Source of the DNA: Ixodes scapularis
Lineage: Eukaryota > Arthropoda > Arachnida > Ixodida > Ixodidae
NCBI RefSeq assembly: GCF_016920785.2
Contig: NW_024609857.1
Span: forward strand, 190,973,027-191,037,026
Direction of reading: 5' to 3'
DNA: 64,000 nucleotides
Of the stretch, positions 1-13,800 are shown one piece after another. Made by a program: the position numbers and the translations under genes. The notes below the pieces were generated by a model. That model saw only the letters and a program-made list of their open reading frames with translations, did not search any database and was not told where the DNA came from. Position 1 is the stretch's first letter; each line of letters begins with the position of its first letter.

Positions 1-233
1 AGATGCGAAGAGTGAAAAATGGGCAGAAAACTATAAGGGGGAAAAGGGGAAGCGGGAAAGAGCAAATACTTTTGAAAGATGCTAGACAGCATTTTTTTTG
101 TGACCATCTCCCAATATCTTTGAAGAATGGGTCATGTGCCTAGTGCTAAAGTCGGTTCTAACTTCTTACTAGGTACATCTGTTGCATGCTCTGGTTATTT
201 TAGGTCAAATGTACTGATAAACATTCTTTACGA

Positions 234-570
234 AGAAAGCAAAAAGAGAAAAGAAAACGTTCAGCCTTTCCACTCTCGTGAGGAAGGAAGACCTGCGGAG
301 CTGTACTCGATACACTTTGTGCTTCTTCCTCGTCGTCGTTTGTTTTTCGCGCCGTTTCCTACAATGAATTCCCACCATCGAGCCCAACTATCCATTCTTC
401 TATTATAGCTGGAAAGGTTGCCGCCATCTACAAGTGACGGCAGAAACCATACTGGTTGTGTGCTTGCTGCCATCGCTTATAGATGGCGGTAGCTGTCCAG
501 GTAGGTTTGTGTCGACGTACCGGACACAATCCTGGGGAACCTAGCCCTTAACAGCTTTGCTGTAAAAAGT
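234..570 (-). mobile_element. Helitron-related fragment, internal deletion derivative
   Basis: Near-identical in blocks to 6440-7335: the shared stretch AACGTTCAGCCTTTCCACTC followed by the GAGGAAGGAAGACC region, then ATGAATTCC..., CATACTGGTTGTGTGCTTGC and GGGAACCTAGCCCTTAA. It lacks the roughly 0.55-kb central part that carries the ORF in the longer copy. Confidence 0.6.
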
Positions 571-623
571 TGCAACAGCCGCATGTTTGGTTGACAGACA
601 CCTTGGGAGGACTTTCCTTTGAA

Positions 624-785
624 GCATTCACTGGCAGCCATAGCTGTGTGCGCGACTGCTGAGCGCGTTGACAGCAAGCATGCAGTTCTTTTGCAATGTG
701 AACTACAAACCATCAAGGTTGCCGGTCGTAGCAGCCTATTAGCGAGAGCTCGTTCTGAGCATATATGACGTCCAGTGAATATCCC
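624..785. mobile_element. TATA-target MITE, copy 1 (worn)
   Basis: Matches the copies at 22495 and 60567: GCATTCACTGGCAGCCATAG at one end and GACGTCCAGTGAATATCCC at the other, with shared core CCATCAAGGTTGCCGGTC and AGCAGCCTATTA. The outermost bases of the left terminus have diverged. Confidence 0.65.
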
Positions 786-1352
786 ATATATGGAAGTACA
801 ACTATTTGCCCCACCTACGTGTTTGTGCGTCATGGTCAGTTACTGTCCTTCATGTTTCATTTTTGCTATAAATATTTTTCTTTATATATTTCAGGGGCAA
901 GGAAGGAACATTTTATATTTAGTACTCCATTGCTTTATTTTCTAACAATTGCCATAACCATGTCTATAAAGAATTTTTTTTTGTATTTTATTTCTTGTGG
1001 TTTAAACTTTTTAACTCGTTTATTTTCCTGGTCTTTTTTTTTGTGCTGTTTTGGTTATTGCATTTAAAGAAGGCAAGTCTTCCCAAATCATATGTCAATT
1101 AAAGTATCTGCTGCTACTTAAACTTTGGGCTGCAAGGACTCATTCACTACGGTGACTATAGCAGAACCTCCACATTCGCAGACACACTCAGTGTACCAGA
1201 GTCAAATCATGGCATCATGGTCACGGTGTCTTGGCGCCTCCGTGGCATGCAGACCTGCAGGATGTTGGATAATAGCATCGTCCAACACCCGACTTCCGGC
1301 GGCAAGCTTTCCGAAAGGGCCACGCACATCTCGTGTCATGAAATGATCAGCC

Positions 1353-1358
1353 TTTATT
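1353..1358 (-). terminator. Candidate polyadenylation signal, TATDN2-like gene
   Basis: AATAAA on the minus strand about 320 bases after the stop codon. It is the first canonical hexamer I noticed downstream; no transcript evidence. Confidence 0.4.
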
Positions 1359-1679
1359 TGTACGATTTCACAGCAGAAATTGAGCTACGGGCCAACTGTC
1401 ATTCCGCACCGCACGAGGAGCAAAGTCGGCTCCTTAAAGTATCATTGCTTAGGATGGACTGCGCTCGGCAAAGTGCCATGACCCCCCAAACAGCCAGGGT
1501 TGGTCGGACAGCGTGGACGGAGGTCTCAAACAGACGTTCAAATGAAAGAACTGTGTATTTCGCGGATGACTATGTTCCCTGGTCGACGCGTGACTCCGGG
1601 CACTTTTCCGGGGCCGCCAGCGCCGTATTGCACTTGAGCCGCACATGGTTGGCTGGACCACGTGTTGCGTCTACCGCCG

Positions 1680-1817
1680 TCAGATGCCGTAGATGCGACG
1701 CGTGTTGACGCGCACTGCCTTGAGGACGTCTTCCACGGAAATGTTCTTGAGGGAGGACACCTTGAGGGCTACGTGGATGGCCATGCCTGGGTGAGACTGG
1801 CGCATGGCTCCGGACTC
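1680..1817 (-). CDS. TATDN2: TATDN2-like coding exon 8 (C-terminus)
   Basis: Acceptor GCCTGTTGCAG; 45 codons then TGA at 1682-1680. Encodes HPGMAIHVALKVSSLKN and ends VNTRRIYGI, the usual closing helix of TatD proteins (NTxRLYxL type). Phase 0 matches exon 7, so the gene is complete at its 3' end. Confidence 0.92.
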   Translation of the reverse strand, partial: ESGAMRQSHPGMAIHVALKVSSLKNISVEDVLKAVRVNTRRIYGI

Positions 1818-4800
1818 CTGCAACAGGCAAAACCACTGGTTCCCAGCGCTACGGCGTGTGAAGTGCCCTGCTGTTTGCTTTTACCCGCCGGAGGCTATCG
1901 GGAGTAAACACTATTCGGTTCAAGCTAGGCAATACATATTTACGCACCGCAGAAACACACATCTAGATAGAAACACACATCTAGATAGATAGAGAATAGA
2001 GACTTCATTGTACTGTCCGTTTTTTTATTTTTCCTTCGTCTCAGGGTTATTATGGATACCATTCACCAGCTCGCCTGTGTTTTTTACCTTTCTTCACTAA
2101 TTAGAATAAAGGAGCGAAACGTGCAACAGCTCTGTACAGGACAGGTGTGCTCTACAAATACTCCCAACTTGCGACTCACTTTGAGGTTCTAATTGGCTCG
2201 CAGGGCCATAGCTTTTGCAGTCTTCCAAGTTATGCCGAAACTAAGGTGACTCATTGTCCTTCTGTTTGAGGAGATGCCATTCTTTGAAGTACCCAATGTC
2301 AACAACATGCGCCCTCGAGAAAAATTTTAAAAAATGGCTTGTAACAATATACTGCCATAGCACAGTCGATGCCAAGAGCTCGTGCCTGGAGATGCGCTTT
2401 GACGCACTCCGGAACAAAAACAAAAAAGGAACAAAAGTGTCGCAAACAAATTGGTTGGATGTCATCGCCGTAACCGAAGTGCACATGAGGGCACTCTAAG
2501 TGAAGTTGGCTGCTGCTACACGATAATAATCTTATTAACATTAATTTTGGCCAGGAAGAGCCGTGGTGCCCCAGAAAGGCAAGCACTAACCCACACCATA
2601 TAGACTCAAGGTGCCACATGCATAGTCTGTTGGAGGTTCAGCAAAGCAAGACAAGGCCCTTCCCCAAAGCTCCTTGTTCGCCAGGATTGCTGGTTTCCTT
2701 CCCTGCTCTATTCCTCTCTAGCATTCACTCTCCGTAAAGGGATACGGAATCGCTCCTTAAAGGGATACCGAATAGAAATTTCGAGCTCACAAAACTGGAG
2801 TGATAGGCGGGACGCTGCAGAACCCAAAAGCACCATTCCGACATCTCTAACGTATTTTTGGAAATGGACGAGGCTGACGAGACATGTCACGTCACGATTC
2901 TCGTTCCCTCTCCTCCTCACTTCGTCCCGTCAAGCTGGTAAAACCAAACTGAGGAGAAAAGCGATGTTGCTTCCCCTCATTCTCAACTGTTCCAGGAGGA
3001 TCATGACATCCCATTCCTCACTTAATTGTGCCCTTCTTTTCCTAAAATACAGCCACTTGCTTGACATATCGGTGTATGAGGGAGGTCTGAGTTTGTAGCG
3101 ACCCGTTCAATGATTCTGCGGCCTTATTTTGCAAAATCCAAATTTCGGCTCAGTGGAGCTTGCCCCGCCTTTCAAGACTCTAGTGGCAGTACAACATGAA
3201 AGAGCTGTTATTAGTAGTCTGGTGAAAAGTGCTGAATTGGAACAGTAAGCTAAACAGTAAGCTTTGGTGTGCACAAATACCCTTTAAAAGTCAAAGGCAA
3301 AAAAGAAATGCCCATGTCGCATTTGCATTATAGCAACAGACAAAATGAAAATGGCAGGGCATCTCTTTCGAACAACCGAGCCTCCAGCATTCGCTCGTTG
3401 CCTTCTGCCGTGCCTCGAGGCCGCGTGTGCTTGCTCGAGGCTCGTGCAAGATGCTGAAGCGCGGGAAGCTCGCGCGGCGGTGAGACAATCAAAACTCCTC
3501 CCTGCCATTTTCGTCTCGTCGGCGACTCTAAAAGCGACAGGCAGCGTGCAAGAACTCACCGCCCGGGGCAGGAAGTAGGGGGCGTCTGTCTCAAGCAGCA
3601 GTCGGTCCAGGGGAATCCTACGCGCCACCTCCTGGAGGGGCCCCGCGTCGGCAAAACCCACCAGCGGGGTGAGCCCCAGGCAGAGGCCCGGGAAGGTCTC
3701 CAGCCAGTCCACTGCCTCCGCCCAGTCCCCCGTGAAGCAGTGCCGGTGGACGGGGTACTCCCGTGGGATGTTCTGCGAGGTCGGGCCCCCTTCAGACGAC
3801 AGACCCTTCTCACCATGGGGGTAGCAAGCTTCTGGACCCACCAGAAATGAAGCCAGAAGTGTGGAGGGACACGCCCCCAACGATGACCAAAACCACGCCT
3901 GTTTTGGTCGTCATAGGGGGAGTGTCTCTCCACGCTTCTGGATTCACCTCTGGTGGTGTCGTGTCGCCTCCAGAAGCTTCCTACCTCTATGCTTCTCACG
4001 GTTCGGTGCTATGTCATGGCTCGACGAGCAGTTTCACTTTTGGCGAGCTAATGGCAGTCATGAAACTGTTTTTCGTCGGGCACTTTCACGCGTCGACGGC
4101 GGACAAGAACTGGTCCTTCGGTCGCCTCGTAATTCTTTCTAGATTTATTTCGCTTTCGACGGCGCAAACGCGAGAATTGACTAATACAAAATGGCAACCC
4201 GTAAGCCCCTCTATTAAATTTCCACCATCAAATTGCTTTATAGTAGGGGTGTGCGAATAATCGAAATTTTGAATACAAATAGAATATTTTCCTTATTCGA
4301 AACATTTGATTCGAAAATTGCATATAACGGCGAATATTTGCACAAACTATGAATATTCTAGCAAGTAATGAATAATCTGCTTGCCACGCATTCCCCTATG
4401 GATATGTTTATTCATTGAGAAAGGTGTATGCTGCGTGCGTTATCAGTCTGCTTTGTTTCTATCTGTCCGATGGGAGCAAGACAGGATCAGTTTCAGTTTC
4501 TTTTTCACCAAGCCCTTTGTTCTGTGGCGTTTTTATAGCAATATGTGATGTAATCGAGCGTTCTATAAATTGATGCAATAAAATAAACCTCAAGAGTGAA
4601 ATATAAATATAAAATAAATCTCGAGAATGTTTTCTAATATAAATGTTTGAAAATTAAAAAAAAGAGAAAAAGCTAGGTGCGAGCAGAACATTTGCGTCGC
4701 CATTGGCAACAACTCCTGCCACTCCTGCGCAGTTAAAACTAGGGATGTCGCGAACCTGCCCAGGTTCAAGTTCGACTAAGTTCGACAAAAGTTTGACTGA

Positions 4801-7800
4801 AGTTCTACTTTAGTGCAAGAAAATTAAGAAAAAAAAACTAGTTGATTCACCTGGCGGAGGAAAAGTGCAATATTTGTTGAGTTTATTGGCATCACTGGTT
4901 CACTAACTGATGAAAGCGATAAAAGCGCATATTTTCGCTTTTATATGGTGTAAACACTGGTAAACATTTTATAAAATATAAAATAAACTACTTTCTAAAC
5001 TTTTTGTTTCCCAAAATTCGAAATATTCGTGTAGCAGCCGGGCAACACTGCCCATAAGTCAAACTTCTTCGAACTTTAGTGAAATTTTGCAGGCTTCCCG
5101 ATTAAAGGGTCTTTCTACTGGTGGAAATGTCACGGCGCAGTTAATTTTCCTATATGGTAATTTGTAATGAGTGCATTACTAGAAGCATCTTTACCCTGCT
5201 GCAGCCCAATACAAGACACATATTCGCTATTCGATTCAATATTCGAAGCCCGTTTTTTATGTCTTATTCGTATTCGATTCGTATTCGAAAATTTCAATAT
5301 TCGTACACCCCTATTTTTTGTAGCCAAACTTGTGCCGAGAGATTGATTGGACCATACTCCGAAATAAACGACAACGCAGCCGTGGTATGTAATTTGTGTG
5401 TAGTGTTAAACAGACTTCTCAAACGTATGGGCCTCAAATGTCATCTGCTTGGTAGTATATCTTCAACTTCTCCTTTCATCAGCCTCAAGTAGGCCACCAT
5501 TAGTTTGCCATAGATGCCATACATTGAGATGATGATAATGATCACAATCACCAGACTGAATTTTGAAAAGGGCTTGTTGTTATGTAAAAGGCTATACTCA
5601 TTATCAACTACTCTGTGGTACATTGTCGAGGCTGGTGTAGCTTCCGCAGTGCTCCAACGCCATCTGAGCTATAGTTACGAGAGCGAGTGGGAATGAGACG
5701 CAAAAATTCCAAGGATACCTGAGCACTTCTTACAAGTTGTGAATGCGAAAGCATGAATGTCGTTCTTCCACTCCCTTAGTTCGTCTGCGGCGTAGTGGTG
5801 TGGACGGCCACGTTTCACAACTGCCAAGGGAGAGACCGACGGCATTTGTGCTTGTGGTTGCGCGGCGCTGAGCTCGGCCGAGCAGCCCCTCCGGAGTCTG
5901 CCCAAGCGGGCTCTGCGGCCAGGCCCACACCTCTTACCAGCGGCCGGGCCGCTGCGTGCACTGCGCCGCCATGGAGAGGGCTTCTCCGGTGGCGTTCCTT
6001 GGAACCACGCCGTGCGAGAGCCAATGGGAGCCTTGTTCCTTGAAACTATGACACGCGCCAGCCAATGGGAGCCTATCCATCAGATTTCTGCTACAGACGA
6101 CAGGACAGGGGAAGGTGCCGTTTGGTGTGGCTTCAAAAGCTGATGACGTCGGCTCGCTCCACGGGATGGTTAATGCTCTCGCATTAAAACAGTCACTGGC
6201 TCTCGCGGCAGTACGGGCTGCAGCACTGAGGAAGTTACACTGGCCTCAACAATGCCGCACAAAATAGTTAATGCCGAGCATAGTATACTTTCTTGTAAAA
6301 CAACCTCTGGTGTTTGGCTGAAAATGTTGCCACAGCCTCAACGCTGCGCAGAGGTAGCATATTTGCAGGTCTGACTGGAGAGCCTCAGAGTTGAGAACCA
6401 TCAAAACGTGCGTTTCTACCAAAACTGCCAAAAGAAAGAAGAAAAAAAACGTTCAGCCTTTCCACTCTCGTGAAGAAGGAAGACCAGCGGAGCTGTACTC
6501 GATACACTGCTGCAACGCGCACGCGCCCATTTCCCGCTTCTTCTTGTCCGACACGCCGCCGATCGTGTATACGTCTCCGGCGACCCAGAGTCGGTCGCAC
6601 ACGGCGCACGTGACGCCAAACGGGTAATCCACGAACTCCCTCCGGAACATCGCCGTCGCGCCTGGGAACTGCTCAGCCGGCGTGAAGAGCGGTCGTCGCC
6701 GGGCCTCGCGCTTGCACTTGGCCTCCGTGGCACGATCGGCGTCCGTGGCGTTGGCCCGCCGGCGCCCTTTACATCGCTGGTTCTGTTCTCGGCGGCGGCT
6801 TTCCAGGCGAGCAATGTGCTCTTCTTTGGCAAGGGAATCTGAAGCGCTCGACGCAATGGAAGTCGAGGCAGCAGCGGCTTTGCAGCGATTACGGACCCAT
6901 TCGCGCTGCTGCATACGTCGCCGCTCCTTCCGCAGCCAGTCTTCTTTCACCAAGAAGGCGCGCGGCCGACTCATCCTAAGTCCAAACTGAAACTGATAAG
7001 AGCGTAGGAAACAGCGCGCAAAACAGACGAGGACGAAGAAACACACGTGATGAGCGCTGCGCTCGTTACGTATGCTTCTTTGCCGTCGTCCGTTTTTCAC
7101 ACTGTTTCTTACCATGAATTCCTACTAACGCGCCGCCCAACTATCCATTGTTCAACGATAGCTGGAAAGGTTGGCGTCATCTACAAGCGATGGCGGCAAC
7201 CATACTGGTTGTGTGCTTGCCGCCGTCGCTTATAGATGGCAATACCTGTCCAGAGGCGTTTTTGTTGACAAGTGTCTTGTACCGGACACGATCTTCGGGA
7301 ACCTAGCCCTTAATAGCTCTGCTGTAGAAAAACCTTCAAAGCACATTTTACAAACTGTTTTTTGTTGCGTTTTGTTTTTTCTACAAGGAATGACAGCGCG
7401 AGTGGAAAAGAACGCACCTCCTTGAGGATATTGAGTGTGTCCTGTGTGGCTTCCCTCGAGTGGATGACCAAGGGCAGCTTGCGTTCCAGGGCCAGTGTGA
7501 TCTGCCTCTGGAACACCGACTTCTGCATCTCCCGCTGGCAGAAGTTCCTGGCAACGAGAAGTTTACGCCCCCCCACATCAGTCTTTACAAAAAGACATCA
7601 GGATGGCAACACGGACCATTACCTTAGGTTGAGCAATACCCCCCCCCCCCCCCCCGTGATTCACTCAATGTATGTAGAGTTAAACGGAGGCAAACTAAAT
7701 AAAAATGGGCCAAGAAGAGACCAGCATGAGTAAACTTGTTGATGGGGATCAGTGAGGGTCAGCGAGAGAAAACGGATGCACAAATTCTTTCACCATCAAC

Positions 7801-10800
7801 CAATGCAATATCTCAGATTAGGCCTCGTGCAATTTGAATTACCAGTTTAAAGGGGCAGCGCCACTATTTTCATACTTTCATAAATATCACTTCGAATTAA
7901 TCCTCTACGTTCATAACCTGCGAGACATACGTTCATTTTCCTCGCCGCGCATAGCAGTCGCAGAAAACATTTAGAGAAAAACTAGTAGCGTTCATCTTTT
8001 CAACTTGCAGCTGGAACATGCGGCCAAGTGATTTGGCACCCATTAGCATATGCTGTCAACGTTCACGGCCATGCACCAGAGTAGGCAAAGTACACGGCAA
8101 ATGCAGAGCATGTACAACCTATGAGGCACATTTGAATGTCGTCACAGCGGGTATTCCCCGCGACTATATCAGGCTCGTAGCCAGAACTTTTCTGGGTGAG
8201 GGGGGCTTTCACTAGCTGAAGCTAGCGGCCCCCCCACCACTAGCTTCCAGCACGCACTCTTTGCCTTTCGCCATGCATTGGCTGTGTGCATGTGCTAAAG
8301 CGTTGTCGGAGGTAGGATGCTCACTGCTGCTCCCCTCCTGATGTTCCCATCTTGTTGGCAACTGTAGTCGTTCGTACATGCCAAATGCACGTGCACCCAC
8401 AAGAGACGCCTGCATGACCTTGGATGCGACGGCACTTACTTGCGGGAGTAGTCGAGGCCAATCTCCCCGAGCGCCACCACCCGCGGGTGCTCCAGCGCCT
8501 TGATGAGGTGCTCGTCCGTCTCCTCGTCGTAGTCGCGCACCATGTGCGGGTGGCACCCGAAGGCTGCCCAGACGCCGTCCTCGCGCAACAGGTCCTCCCA
8601 CACCGTCCGCTGTCAGAAGAGGTGGCGTCACACAAACTGGCCCCGATTTTACGCGCAGTTCACCGACGCATCCTACGGAAACCCGTAGGAAGAAACGCTT
8701 TAATGGCGATGGCTATCATTGGCAAGCTTTCGCGGCGGATCCCGTATGCATTTCATGTACGTCGTGGCTCAGTAAATTTAGCGGGGAAATTTGCTGCCAA
8801 ACGTAGCGGGAATTTAGTGTTGCGTCACATTACGGTGTCATGTGGGGAGGGAGAGGAAAATGTCACTCGCCTTCCCCCCGCCCCCGCCGTCACCCCCCCA
8901 ACTCCCATATAGTTCCGATGCTTCTGGTTGCGTCGTGTCGTGGCATCGCACAATGTGACAGCGTAACATGAGCACAGTCCTCTATATTTGGCGTTGCAAC
9001 TCCACTAAATGTAAACATGGCAGTGTAACTGCGTGCAGTAGCGTGCAGCGTCTCTGCCGTCGTCGCAGTGCATTTGCATGACGCAACAAGGAACAGGGAG
9101 CTCGCTTTTTTTCTTGCTTTTGCTCCTGGTCGGGAGAAAGGGTTCAGGTCCGGTTCAGATACGGAGTAAAAGAAGAGTGGTCCATACCAGTTCCTATTTG
9201 CATGTTAATAAAAAGAACTAGCCAAGCTGTCAACCGTTAATTGTTTGCAACAAAACCAAGAAGCCTAGCTGTTTTGGGCTCCGGAGGTTATGCAGTTCAC
9301 GACATAGGAATCGCAATGCTAGACCCGACCAAAGCGCAGGTGCGGAAATTTCCCAGTCATGAATAGAGGAAAGTTTTCTCGAGCTAGAAAAACCTTGGTT
9401 TTCCAGTCTTTTGGCAGAGTTCCGCGGCTTTGTCACATTTAATCGGTGTGGTTCACTCGTCTGCATATTTTGACTATATATTTTTCTCGTGCACACAAAA
9501 CTAACGCTCAGTACTTTTGGCTACATTCCGTTCCATTCAGGTCTGCAGAAAAGTAACCTTATTTTTTTTCGGTTTTTGGTTTGATATTTTAGAATTCACG
9601 ACAAGACAATCAGCATTGAGTTAAGGTATGATTTGCAAGCGCATTCTCCAATTATGCAGACCTAGCCATTGTGCAAGCTACATCAGACTGATATCCGTGG
9701 GTCGGCCAGTTCAGGTTTGAAAACGAGGCCGCACAAAGCAAAGGGCCACGTACGTCGCCGAAGGTGAGGGGGTTGCAGAAGATGGCCACGCATCCCTCGT
9801 AGCAGCTGGGAAAGGTGTCTTGGTTGAGCAGACGGAACTTGGCAAAGGTGCCCCTGGAACAGCAGCAAACCAATGAAGGTGGTGGCACAAAAATATTGAC
9901 GTTGAAATGTTCTTTCGTTCGCAGAACTAAAGTTTGGCTTTAAACCTTTGCCTGCATTTTTCAAAACAAGCAGCACTTGTTGTGTGTTTGCCTGGTAAAA
10001 GTGATCCAAAAGACTGAGGTTCACAGGAGTGCCCTCTTGCGAAGCGTTGTTCGGTGCTCTTGTTGGCTCACCAGAAGCTCCTTGATGCGCTTGTGTCTGC
10101 CTTAAGAGTAGCAACAAATGCCTAAATGTGTGAGGTGCACGCCCCGTGCGGTTCTCGGTAGCACATGGTGTCAATGCATTTGCTCGTGGCACGTCTTTCG
10201 CATGTTTGCGCAACAAAGATCGTCAGTACTTGGAAACACGAAGCATGAATTTTCTCAAGGGGCTTCAGGCTCACCGGGTCTGTAGCTTTAAACTTCAGTA
10301 AAGTTATGCTGAAATGGTTCTCGATTCCTGTAGGTAGATCTGGCCAAGCATGCTGGTCATCCACGGCACTAACCGCAGCACAGCCACAACACTGTTTTTC
10401 CACGAAACCTACCGAATCTGTCGTTGATCTTGTTCGGTTTTCCCCCAGTGAATCCCCTCACCACGGCAACCGGTCGACCGGCTGGCAGGCACACGTAGAC
10501 GAGGGTCGTAACCTTTCTGCTTAGCCTCGCACGTCGTCGTGTACAATGCAAACTTGTGGGCAGCTCTGATACTATAAAGTAGTTTAAAGGGGCCCTGCAA
10601 GGACTTTTTTATTGGTTTTTAATTTGCACCGAACCTGAGCGCACTAAACGTAGTAACTTAATTAAACTTTTTTTTTTCTCGAATTTCGCTTTATTTTAAA
10701 AGTTAAAGGCAAATTAAAATTACAAAAACAAGCAAACAATAACCTCCTTCATGACGTCTTTGGCCGCTTGAGTGGCCGTGAACTAAAGGAGGGGTAGTGA

Positions 10801-13800
10801 GCTCAGCGAGCGCTCACGGCTGCCGCACTCCGCGTGTGTTGTGTGGTAGCCGTGTGGTAGCCTCATGGCTACCACACAACACACGCATGCTCAATTACGG
10901 TACTCGGTGTAGTTTAGGTTTTGAAAGGTGACCGAAATTGGTGTTATGGCGCAGGCTTGGCGCAGATTACCCTTATTTTGGCAAAATGTAGCAGGATGTA
11001 GAAGGGTTAGCTCTTTGGCGCAGTTTGGCGCAATTGGCACAGCAATCACATCACTGAAAGAAGCTTCTAGCGGCTCTGACCAATAGTAAGCCCACGACCA
11101 AATACCTCACATTTTGCGCGCTTTCGGCAGAGTGGGTCACCCCTATAGGTGGAAGAGGTTTCCGCGTCGTCCGATTAAAATATGACACACTGATATTTAG
11201 TTACTCTCTCCGTGCCCGCTGGCTTGCCCGAAGCCCAAGAGATGTGGAAACCGCAAAAAAGCTAGACGCTTAAATATGATTGCAGGGCCCCTTTAAACAC
11301 ATTCCATGTAAATAAATTCCCTCACATCACTCACTTGAAGGAAAGCTTGCGGAAGAGGAAGTCTAGGTGACAGTGGGTGTCCACCATCCCCACCGAGGAG
11401 CTCAGAGCGTAGGGCCAACGCTTGCTGGCCAAGGGCGACGCCGGCGTCGGCAGCCGGGGACAGAAGTCGAGGCGCCGCCGCGGCCAGTCGGGCACCACCG
11501 CTGGTGGGCTGCAGCCGGGTGAAGGGACCGGCCGGAACACTACCTCTGCCACGTCTTCGTATCGGCTGCCCACGATTCCGAGCGAGAGGGGAGCGCTGTG
11601 CTCCTGCACGGTACCAGAACGCTTGCTCGAACCACAGGCTTCTACCCACAGCTTAAGCCACCACGTGTTCTTAGCAGCAAGTTACACCTCCCCTGAGTTA
11701 CTCCTAGCAGTGACTTATACCCCCGAGTTACACCTCATTTGAGTGACAGCCCCCGGCATTTCCGGTGCTGTGCGAAATATACAAACCTACGATACACTCC
11801 CCAAGGAACACCCACTGATATTTTAAATGCACAGCATTTATAGGGCCAGTCAGAATTTTTTCGTCTATGGCACGCAGCTTCAATGATGTCACAATGTCAT
11901 GTGACATTGTGATGTCACATGACTGATGTCATGCAACACTGTGGTGTCACATGATGTCATGTAACGTGATAAATGTGAAAGTGACATCACAGCGTCACGT
12001 AGCACTGCGACGTCATTATATATCCACAAAAACCCTCGCAATATGCCCTTCAGTGGCCTCCTTAAGTGCGGTCCAAACCGACACGTATTCCAAACATGTG
12101 CGCCAAAACCCGTGTGATTCTCGTTTCTGGTTCTGACATCACTGCTCCGTTTTTTCATGTTTTCTTGCACATTTAGAGTTCAAATATTTCAACTTTTCCA
12201 GGTGCCCGTGTTGTGACATACAGTGAAACCCGTTTAGAACGAACCCACGTACAGCGAATTATTGTCTTTATCGAACTCGCGGAAAATTTAAATAAATAGG
12301 CATGTAAAAATTACTTTTTATAACGAACAACATTTTGGCTATATCGAACTTTTCCCCCCAGGAATGCTTCTAAAAACATGCAAACAATAGTCTTCTAGCC
12401 CATCTTTTCCCCCCCCCAAAAAAACGTACGACAGAAAGAAAATTGCAAAAGCTCAAGTTGCAAACAAAATTGATCGAAGAGAAGCGATTCAGAAGGGGAG
12501 AAAGCTAAAAAATACTCTGCATGCACGCACAGAAAAAATACATTTTCATCCCACGAAGAGAGGCGATTTAGAAGGGGAGATAAGCTAAAAAAACAAACTC
12601 TGCGATTTAGAAGGGGAGATAAGCTAAAAAAACAAACTCTGCATGCATGCAAAAAAAAAAAAAATAATACTTTCTGGCGCGTGTTTACAAGGCGGAAGCG
12701 AAGAGATGAGAGCGAAAAAGAAGCTCTCACCTTACTACGAACGCATCGTGGAAGTTCGTTGCATATGGTTTGTGCTATATCGAACTGATCGTAGCGTTTC
12801 CTGCTGTTCGTTATAAACAGGTTTGACTGTAGGCGCCCGTATTGGGGGGGGGTAGCTAGTCACGGAGCGCGCTTCCTTCCCGCCTGTGATCACGTGCTCT
12901 TTGCATGCTTGACGAACAAACGCTGTCTCTGACACTGGCTATGCTGATGTCGCCAACACGGGGTTGGCCAGGCGCACTGCTGCCGGCTTCTCGCATTGAT
13001 TCTTCTGCGCTTAACCTTTCCAAGCCATGTCTCTCTCGTCGCAAATTTATGTTGGTATCCGCCTTTGTGCGCAGCAGTTTCAGTGCAACGACATAAGAAT
13101 TCGCCTGTTGTTTTGTCCACAACTGTTTAATGTCTCCATGCTTGGTCGAGCCAAGCACGTAGACAAGGTGCCCGTCGATACCGGAGGAAGGTTTGCCGGC
13201 ACAGCTTTTTTGTTCATCAAGTTGCATCGCAAACTCGTGTCGCTGTGATGGTTTCTGTAGGATGACGTGAAAATGCTGTACTCGCCACATGCTCTCCGTC
13301 TACACCTCGGCTGGCTTTATTAAATGAAAGATGCCTACTGAAACGACTCCCCCTAAACAGTTTTCACTCATCTGTGAAATGTGGCGTTCGTGCCAAGTAT
13401 CGTAATTTGAGATTAGTCGCGTAATAAACCAGGTAAGCAATGGTTGCTTTGCCCTATCATTGTCGCACATTGAGGCTTCGTGGGACAAAGTTACAATCAT
13501 GCCCTGCCATCACCCTCTTTGTTTCGACACGAAGTAGAAAGTTTTAGAGTGAAACTTTTTAGGCTAGATTTTCAGATTAAGTGAAGCCACAGAAAGAGTA
13601 ACCGCAAGTTAGTGGAGCTAGCACCATTTACTCCACTAACTCTTACTAACAAGCTAACTCTAACACTAACTCCACTAAACACTTGGTTTAGCACAAGTGG
13701 TTTGGCACCACTGGCACTGAACCAACATTGTTTCACGTAGCAACACAATGTGGAACAATTTGTGATACATTTTTTCGTCCCTCTTCTCAGTTTCCTGCGA

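Larger units (their letters stand above)
7548..10581. other. TATDN2-like introns around exons 4-5
   Basis: Holds a C run at 7640-7654. Sequence near 10170-10215 (GCTCGTGGCACGT region) is shared with 35985-36020, a dispersed repeat of unknown class. No further exon fits the protein. Confidence 0.45.

Noticed and set aside
3284..3880. Single 198-codon minus-strand frame through TATDN2 exon 7
   Set aside because: Reads past a strong GTGAGT donor into a MITE; only 3560-3772 matches the family, and the true C-terminus is the exon at 1680-1817.
3763..4260. 165-codon plus-strand frame
   Set aside because: Crosses the intronic foldback and runs antisense to TATDN2 exon 7; the repeat explains it.
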